From the NCBI GenBank assembly GCA_019323575.1, contig JAHWHB010000042.1, positions 1 to 26,378 of the forward strand: a stretch of 26,378 nt of DNA, in the 5' to 3' direction. A program made the translations under genes and the position numbers. Position 1 is the stretch's first letter. Each line of letters opens with the position of its first letter. Below the pieces are notes generated by a model. It saw only the letters and a program-made list of their open reading frames with translations. It was not told the DNA's origin and searched no databases. Below are positions 21,773 through 26,378 of the stretch, in pieces. Origin of the DNA: Candidatus Woesearchaeota archaeon. GTDB taxonomy: Archaea; Nanobdellota; Nanobdellia; Woesearchaeales; ARS49.

Positions 21773-21991
21773 ATGGAACCAGCAATAATCATAGGAAAAG
21801 CAGGAATAACAGAAAACACAATAAAACAAATAAAAGAAATAATCAAGAAAAAAAAGGCAATCAAAGTAAAATTTTTAGCAAGCGCAATACATGGAAATAA
21901 GAAACAACTTGCAAAAGAGCTAGCGGAAAAAACAAACACAAGAATAGTCCACACAGTAGGATTCATAGTAGTATTGGAAAGGCTTAAATAA
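21773..21991 (+). CDS. CRM-domain (YhbY-like) RNA-binding protein
   Basis: This 72-residue protein has the CRM loop GKAG at 8-11 (MEPAIIIGKAGITENTIKQI), a basic helix KEIIKKKKAIKVKFL, and the ending ELAEKTNTRIVHTVGFIVVLER typical of YhbY proteins. YhbY associates with pre-large-subunit rRNA in bacteria, so a ribosome-assembly role is likely. An in-frame ATG at 21746, within the NFACT-R gene, is an alternative start adding nine residues (MPGKINHHQ). The later start is preferred because it matches the family N-terminus. It is 11 bases after the NFACT-R stop and probably co-transcribed. Confidence 0.87.
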   Translation: MEPAIIIGKAGITENTIKQIKEIIKKKKAIKVKFLASAIHGNKKQLAKELAEKTNTRIVHTVGFIVVLERLK

Positions 21992-22014
21992 ACAATTTTC
22001 CTAACAAAAAAAAG

Positions 22015-23607
22015 ATGGCAAAAGAGAGTGAAAGATTCGTAGCATACGGGTTCGTAAAAAAAGGAGTAGACCCAGTTGCGCCGGTAATAAAAGTCGGCAA
22101 GTTCACACTAAAAATCGAAGGAAAAACACCAGAAGACAAAATAAAACTCATAAAGAAAAAAAAGGAAGAATTCGAAAAAATAAAACTAGGAAAAGAATTT
22201 GAAAAAGCAATAGAAAACATAGCCAATCATGAGTGGGTAGAAGTGGCAAAAGACCAAATGGTAGTCACAGACTACCCAAACCCATTAAGCAGATATTATC
22301 TGGGACTGTCAAGCTGGCACGAAAGCATAGAACCATACTATTACTGGATAATGAACTTCCTCGAACACACAGGATTCCCAGTCATAGAAAAAGTAACAGA
22401 CACGTTCACAGCGGCAGAACACTCAAGCTTCTACGGAGCATCAGCACAAAGACTAGGACTAGCACAAGACAAAGTAGCACAATACCTGGCAACAATAGGA
22501 AAAATGGTCAAAGATCTCTTCCAGCTAGTCAGAGAACTAAGATGGATAGACGAAAGACTAGAAATATACAGGGACGCATTCGGCATAAACAAAGAAGGAA
22601 AACCAACAGAAAAAGGACCGCAAAAAGGAGCAGAACTGGCCCTAAAAGGAATGTGGGTAGACCTAGTAGACGGAGTAGTGCAAGGACAAAGAACAGGAAG
22701 CAACATATTCGTAATGGCACAACAACTGCAGTTCACATCACTGCCAGACATGTTCTTCGCAGTAAACGTAGACAAAAAAGAAAACATAGACAAAGCAGTA
22801 GAAGAACAAGCAAAAGAATTCAACCTCCAAGTCAAAAACCTCCTAAAACGAAAACTACACCAATACCTAGCCTGGAAACACTCAACATTTGACGAAATGA
22901 AAACAAGAAGACAATTCACACTAGACTACCTAAGACAACACTACAACGTAATAAGAATGTACATGACCTGGGTAAAACCATACATCAAACACATAGAAAG
23001 ACTAACAGGACAAGAAGACCTCATAAACAACCCAAAACTCATAGCAGCATTCGAAAGCAGCCTGGTAGAAATAGAAGTAGTGGCAAGAACAAGACCGGCA
23101 GGACTAAAAGAACACTTCGCCTGCGTAATGATAACCTTTGAATACCACACCAAGCCAAGCATGCAATACCCAGGAGACTCAGGATACCACAGAGGGCCAA
23201 TACACGTAGGAGAGACAAGAATAACATGGAGAAGCTATGCATGGAACGACCAACAAATCAAAAACTACATCGCAATGAGAAACAAAGAAGACATGGAACT
23301 GCTAGCATCAATAGACTCCTCTTTAAAATCAGCAATGGAAGCAATGGGAACAGACCTAATGAGCTACCTAGAAGAAGCAGAAAAAGGCAAAAAAGAAGAA
23401 GAAAAACCAATAAAAAAACCACTAGGATTAACAGAGCCCTTCGGCGCACTAGGAAAAGGAATGACAGAAATGCTGGGAGCGATAATACCAAAACTACCCG
23501 GAGGAAAACCAGCAAAAGAATCAGCACCAGAAGATGCAGCAATAAAAATGTGCTGGGTGCAATACAACATCTTCAAAAAAGCACACGGACTACTCTCCTG
23601 GGGATAA
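22015..23607 (+). CDS. large orphan protein, 530 residues
   Basis: This is a cytosolic-looking protein without signal peptide or membrane helix. Residues 1-75 are basic and partly coiled (VIKVGKFTLKIEGKTPEDK, KLIKKKKEEFEKIKLG). Residues 80-400 look mostly helical and aromatic-rich (SRYYLGLSSWHESIEPYYYW, WVDLVDGVVQGQRTGSNIF, RQHYNVIRMYMTWVKPYIK). A beta-like stretch contains HFACVMITFEYHTKPSMQY. A Lys/Glu/Pro-rich linker (about 455-470) leads to a final conserved-looking IKMCWVQYNIFKKAHGLLSWG. No known family is recognised. A TATA-like GCTTAAATAA (21981-21990) is about 29 bases before the ATG. Codons are extremely A/C-ending. It is likely lineage-specific. Confidence 0.82.
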   Translation: MAKESERFVAYGFVKKGVDPVAPVIKVGKFTLKIEGKTPEDKIKLIKKKKEEFEKIKLGKEFEKAIENIANHEWVEVAKDQMVVTDYPNPLSRYYLGLSSWHESIEPYYYWIMNFLEHTGFPVIEKVTDTFTAAEHSSFYGASAQRLGLAQDKVAQYLATIGKMVKDLFQLVRELRWIDERLEIYRDAFGINKEGKPTEKGPQKGAELALKGMWVDLVDGVVQGQRTGSNIFVMAQQLQFTSLPDMFFAVNVDKKENIDKAVEEQAKEFNLQVKNLLKRKLHQYLAWKHSTFDEMKTRRQFTLDYLRQHYNVIRMYMTWVKPYIKHIERLTGQEDLINNPKLIAAFESSLVEIEVVARTRPAGLKEHFACVMITFEYHTKPSMQYPGDSGYHRGPIHVGETRITWRSYAWNDQQIKNYIAMRNKEDMELLASIDSSLKSAMEAMGTDLMSYLEEAEKGKKEEEKPIKKPLGLTEPFGALGKGMTEMLGAIIPKLPGGKPAKESAPEDAAIKMCWVQYNIFKKAHGLLSWG

Positions 23608-23638
23608 AATTATAAACAATTCTAAATTATAGGCAGAA

Positions 23639-24190
23639 ATGGCAACAGACTTCGCGCCATTCAAAAAACTAGCACCAGAAAGAAGAATACAAGAACTACA
23701 AAAACTGATAGACAACCTCAGAAAACAAGCAACACAAATACAAGATGAAATCAAAGAAGCAGAACACCTGCTAATTCTGGCAGACGACGAAGCAAGAGTG
23801 CTGGAACACATGGAAGTTCCAGAAATAAAAGAGATAAAAAAAGGCAAGCCAGAAGCAAAACCAGCCAAAAAAAGAATGGCAGACCTGGAGCTGGAAGAAC
23901 TACTAGAAACAGGGCCAAGAACGCCGGAACTACTCCACGAAGTAGCACATAGACCAGTACACGAACTTTACCAGGAGCTAAGATCCATCTACGACAGGCA
24001 AAAAGAAACCGGAATAGAGACAAGACAAGACAGAGAGATGCTCTACGCAATCAGAAAAGGATTCGAGATAAAAAAAGAAGAAGGATACAAACCAGCACCA
24101 ACAGAAAAACACCTCATGACAGCAGCAGAAGAATGGGCAGAACAAATGTACCAAGGCACAGCAGGCACGTACAAGAGAACGCCAGGATAA
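23639..24190 (+). CDS. coiled-coil hypothetical protein, 183 residues
   Basis: The first half is a long charged coiled coil (ERRIQELQKLIDNLRKQATQ, about 14-60). A Lys/Pro linker and a helical second half follow (LELEELLETGPRTPELLHEV, ELYQELRSIYDRQKETGIET). There is no Cys, signal peptide or membrane segment. TATA-like AAATTATAAAC at 23606-23616 suggests its own leaderless transcript, yet it lies only 31 bases after the large orphan gene. No family is recognised. The composition suits an adaptor or partner of the preceding protein, which is inference only. Confidence 0.75.
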   Translation: MATDFAPFKKLAPERRIQELQKLIDNLRKQATQIQDEIKEAEHLLILADDEARVLEHMEVPEIKEIKKGKPEAKPAKKRMADLELEELLETGPRTPELLHEVAHRPVHELYQELRSIYDRQKETGIETRQDREMLYAIRKGFEIKKEEGYKPAPTEKHLMTAAEEWAEQMYQGTAGTYKRTPG

Positions 24191-24284
24191 TTCAATAAGT
24201 TCAATCACACATCTCCTCAGCAGTTAAAAAGTTTGACTTATTTATTACATAAAAATTTAAAAAAAGCAAGAGATTAAGTTTTTT

Positions 24285-24674
24285 ATGGCACCATTAAAAA
24301 CAGCAACTGGAACAGATGAAATAGGAGATGTAGTTGTAGCTGTAGTAATGGTAGATTCTGATGAAAGATCTAAAATTGAAAGAGATTTGAAACAATACGG
24401 ATTTAATGTCCGCTGTTTTAGTGATGAGAAAGGATATGCAAATGCTGCACGCCAGATTCAATTTGGTGCTGTATTGGCCCAAGGTGCAACATCAACAGAA
24501 GTTGGCAGGGCATTAAAACTAGCTGCGCAGCCAGGCAAATATTGTTTGGTCAATAGCAACCGCGCCATTATAGATATGTTGAGCCTTCAATCCCTGATTG
24601 GATATTGTTTGGAGCCAGAATATTCTAGAGAAGATTTAGTAAAAACAGTTGAACAGATGCTTAGAGAATCTTAA
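24285..24674 (+). CDS. degenerate receiver-like (CheY-fold) protein
   Basis: This 129-residue protein has the strand-helix pattern of a response-regulator receiver. It starts with VVVAVVMVDSDERSKIERDL (beta1, acidic pocket D24/D26, alpha1), then FNVRCFSDEKGYANAARQ. Where the phospho-acceptor Asp should end beta3, the sequence is GAVLAQGATS. Where the beta5 Lys should be, CLEPEYSREDLVKTVEQML has Glu. It is therefore probably a pseudo-receiver that does not take phosphate. Unlike its A/C-skewed neighbours, it uses many T-ending codons (GAT, GTT, TTT). A TATA-like A/T run near 24252-24262 precedes it by about 27 bases, and a T-rich terminator follows. Confidence 0.78.
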   Translation: MAPLKTATGTDEIGDVVVAVVMVDSDERSKIERDLKQYGFNVRCFSDEKGYANAARQIQFGAVLAQGATSTEVGRALKLAAQPGKYCLVNSNRAIIDMLSLQSLIGYCLEPEYSREDLVKTVEQMLRES

Positions 24675-24703
24675 TTTTTTGTTCCTTTTCTTCTCTTTAG
24701 CCA
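24675..24703 (+). terminator. T-rich terminator after the receiver-like gene
   Basis: The T-rich stretch TTTTTTGTTCCTTTTCTTCT after the stop at 24674 fits archaeal poly-T termination, ahead of a separate promoter at 24757-24769. Confidence 0.5.
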
Positions 24704-24756
24704 CTTATTTGAACTATTCGATCAGTAAAAAATTCTTAAGGCGACATTTTTGACAT

Positions 24757-24769
24757 AAACCTTTAAATA
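24757..24769 (+). promoter_or_regulatory. BRE/TATA promoter core of the large TIM-barrel-like gene
   Basis: AAACCTTTAAATA differs by one base from the core shared by EF-1A and the L7Ae operon (AAACCTTTATAAATA, with two fewer bases). It ends 25 bases before the ATG at 24794. This predicts a leaderless and strongly expressed gene. Confidence 0.65.
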
Positions 24770-24793
24770 CTTCAGTAGCCAAAAAAGTATACT

Positions 24794-26378
24794 ATGGTAG
24801 AATTCAGGACAATGTACTACGGGCCGATGGACAGAGAATACCATCAAGCCATCACAGAAGCGCCACCAGCGCCATCAGTAGAAGAACCCATATTCCCAAT
24901 ATCACAAATGGGAGAAACCGTGCCAGAACAAGACCCAACAGGCAGGTTCAAAAACATCATACAATCAGCACAAGCAGCAATAAGAGGCGGAGCAGGAACA
25001 ATACAACTAATCCTAATGACACCAATGGAAAGCGCAATAGGCGGAAGACCAAAAGCATACGGCAAAGAAGTCAGAGAAGCACTAAAAGAGGTAGCGCTAG
25101 CAAGCAACGTAAACATCGCAGGAGTAGAACTACCAACATCAATGAACAACCTGGCAGGCTTTGACTACCAGCAACTGGTATTCTCAGACGACAAAAGAGC
25201 ACAAAGCCTGGGAGAGGTCAAAGACGCAATAAGGTTCGCGGCAGACGTGGGAAGAGGCGGAGGAGTAGACATAGTAAGCTGGGAATTCCCAAGAGGAATA
25301 AACGAAGCGCCCTGGCAGAAAACAGACCCGCTAAGCCAGAACAAATTCGAACAAGTGGGAGAACAAAGAATAGGCTGGCTGGTAGACGACAGAACAGGAA
25401 GAACAGTGCAATTCAGAAAAGACGAAATACAACACATCCCATTCAAAAAAGAGACATTCGAACCAATAAGACCAGGAGTGAAAGAACTTGGAAAACCCGG
25501 AGCGCTGGAACTGCACGACTTCACCTGGGAAGACTTCAAAAAATGGGCAGAACACAACAAGGAAAGAAACAAACAACTACCGCCGGAACAAAAAGAGCCT
25601 GAAACACCAGAAGAAATCTACGTAAAAGTACAACTGCAAGGACAAATAAACTCACTATTAGGATGGAGAACAACATACGCGGAAAGAGCGCAGGAATTTG
25701 CAGAAAGAATGGAAACAGCAAAAAGAAGAATGGAAGACGTTGCAATAACAGAACAAGAAAAAAAAATGGCAAAAGAAGAATATGAAAGATACAAATCACA
25801 ATACGAAGACTACCTAAACACAGCACACGGACAACAACAACAGGCAAACGAGCTAAAAGAAAGAATAAGACACCTGAGACCAATAGAAGACTACGCGTTC
25901 CAGAGAAGCGCAAGAACATACGCAGAAGCAGGAATAGAAGCAATGAGAGCAACAACAGAAGGAAGAGCAAAAGGAACAGTAACAAAAGACGTCTACGTAG
26001 GACCAGAAATAGGCTGGCCAGGATATTTCGGAAGCCATCCAGACGAGTTCATAAACTTGGTAAAATCAGCAAGAAAAGAAATGGTAAACCTGATAACAAA
26101 ACCAACAATGAAAGTGCCAGACCCAGTGACAGGAGAAAAAGAAATCAAAAACCCCTACTGGGACCCAACAGTAAGACCAGAACAAGCAGAAGAACTGGCA
26201 AAAAGACACGTCAAAGGAATGTTTGACACAAGCCACATGGGAATGTGGCTGGCGCACTTCAAACCAATAACAGACCCAAAAACAGGAAAACTCGAAACAG
26301 AAGAAAGAAGACTAGAACGATTCAACAAATGGTACACAGAAGAAGTAGAAAAAATAGCAAAAGCAGGAGTAGTGGGAG
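24794..26378 (+). CDS. large orphan protein with TIM-barrel-like domain (partial, runs off the window)
   Basis: An open frame without stop gives at least 528 residues from MVEFRTMYYGPMDREYHQ. Residues about 50-170 and 440-500 recall the xylose isomerase/AP endonuclease 2 TIM barrel: AAIRGGAGTIQLILMTPMES, EVREALKEVALASNVNIAGV, AIRFAADVGRGGGVDIVSWE and FDTSHMGMWLAHF (like the lDxxH metal-ligand strand). A coiled, charged insertion (about 285-365, EFAERMETAKRRMEDVA and KKMAKEEYERYKSQ) interrupts the barrel, and the Glu/Asp/His set needed for a metal site cannot be fully assigned. No named family is recognised. The promoter core resembles those of the translation genes. Confidence 0.8.
   Translation, partial: MVEFRTMYYGPMDREYHQAITEAPPAPSVEEPIFPISQMGETVPEQDPTGRFKNIIQSAQAAIRGGAGTIQLILMTPMESAIGGRPKAYGKEVREALKEVALASNVNIAGVELPTSMNNLAGFDYQQLVFSDDKRAQSLGEVKDAIRFAADVGRGGGVDIVSWEFPRGINEAPWQKTDPLSQNKFEQVGEQRIGWLVDDRTGRTVQFRKDEIQHIPFKKETFEPIRPGVKELGKPGALELHDFTWEDFKKWAEHNKERNKQLPPEQKEPETPEEIYVKVQLQGQINSLLGWRTTYAERAQEFAERMETAKRRMEDVAITEQEKKMAKEEYERYKSQYEDYLNTAHGQQQQANELKERIRHLRPIEDYAFQRSARTYAEAGIEAMRATTEGRAKGTVTKDVYVGPEIGWPGYFGSHPDEFINLVKSARKEMVNLITKPTMKVPDPVTGEKEIKNPYWDPTVRPEQAEELAKRHVKGMFDTSHMGMWLAHFKPITDPKTGKLETEERRLERFNKWYTEEVEKIAKAGVVG

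Noticed and set aside
22233..22892. 219-codon frame inside the 530-residue orphan gene
   Set aside because: It is a shifted-frame shadow in an A-rich gene, with Arg/Thr/Lys-rich translation and no promoter or Shine-Dalgarno site.

Overview
The window is chromosomal DNA from an archaeon. The evidence is EF-1A next to ribosomal protein S10, an L7Ae-S28e-L24e-NDK cluster followed by EF-2 with a diphthamide-type histidine, a class III (archaeal pilin) signal peptide with an A24 prepilin peptidase, TATA boxes about 25 bases upstream of leaderless starts, and GGTGA Shine-Dalgarno sites at internal genes. Very tight packing, many small orphan proteins and low GC suggest a DPANN-type genome (Woesearchaeota/Pacearchaeota-like). 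That placement is an inference from style and content, not a phylogeny.

Layout. 1-1460: four-gene tRNA neighbourhood (Met, Ser-GGA, Glu-CTC, with Ser-TGA at 5344) plus a papain-fold protein, a small membrane protein and an unusual 170-base array of seven hairpins ending in a second copy of the tRNA-Glu 3' end. 1458-5200: a divergent Hanks-type kinase, a CxxC-x17-CxxC zinc protein, a thioredoxin-CcdA fusion and a DUF5320/DUF134 operon. 5563-7950: a 30-residue Lys/Arg peptide, a ZIP metal transporter, a YvcK-like protein and a Nudix hydrolase. 8000-13762: the translation block (S10, EF-1A, EF-2, NDK, L24e, S28e, L7Ae), all on the minus strand. 13929-18574: tandem paralogous orphans, prepilin peptidase, a TraB-like protein, two HIT proteins and a pilin. 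18571-20168: a three-gene surface-protein operon with two beta-helix proteins. 20207-26378: an orphan, a solo NFACT-R protein with a CRM-domain partner, then a run of DPANN-style orphan proteins ending in a large TIM-barrel-like protein cut by the window edge.

How the genes work together. The minus-strand block supplies translation elongation and ribosomal proteins; EF-1A and the L7Ae operon share an identical 15-base promoter core. NFACT-R and CRM proteins probably act on ribosomes or stalled nascent chains. The prepilin peptidase probably processes the pilin-like protein, and the beta-helix proteins are exported alongside.

The most interesting points are the tRNA-Glu-linked hairpin array with a partial tRNA duplication and a 12-base antisense match to the T arm; a strong A/C-rich plus strand regardless of coding direction, broken by one gene (24285-24674); several enzymes that have lost signature residues (kinase, both HIT proteins, the receiver-like protein, EF-2 G1/switch I); and the uncharacterised large-protein cluster at the right end.
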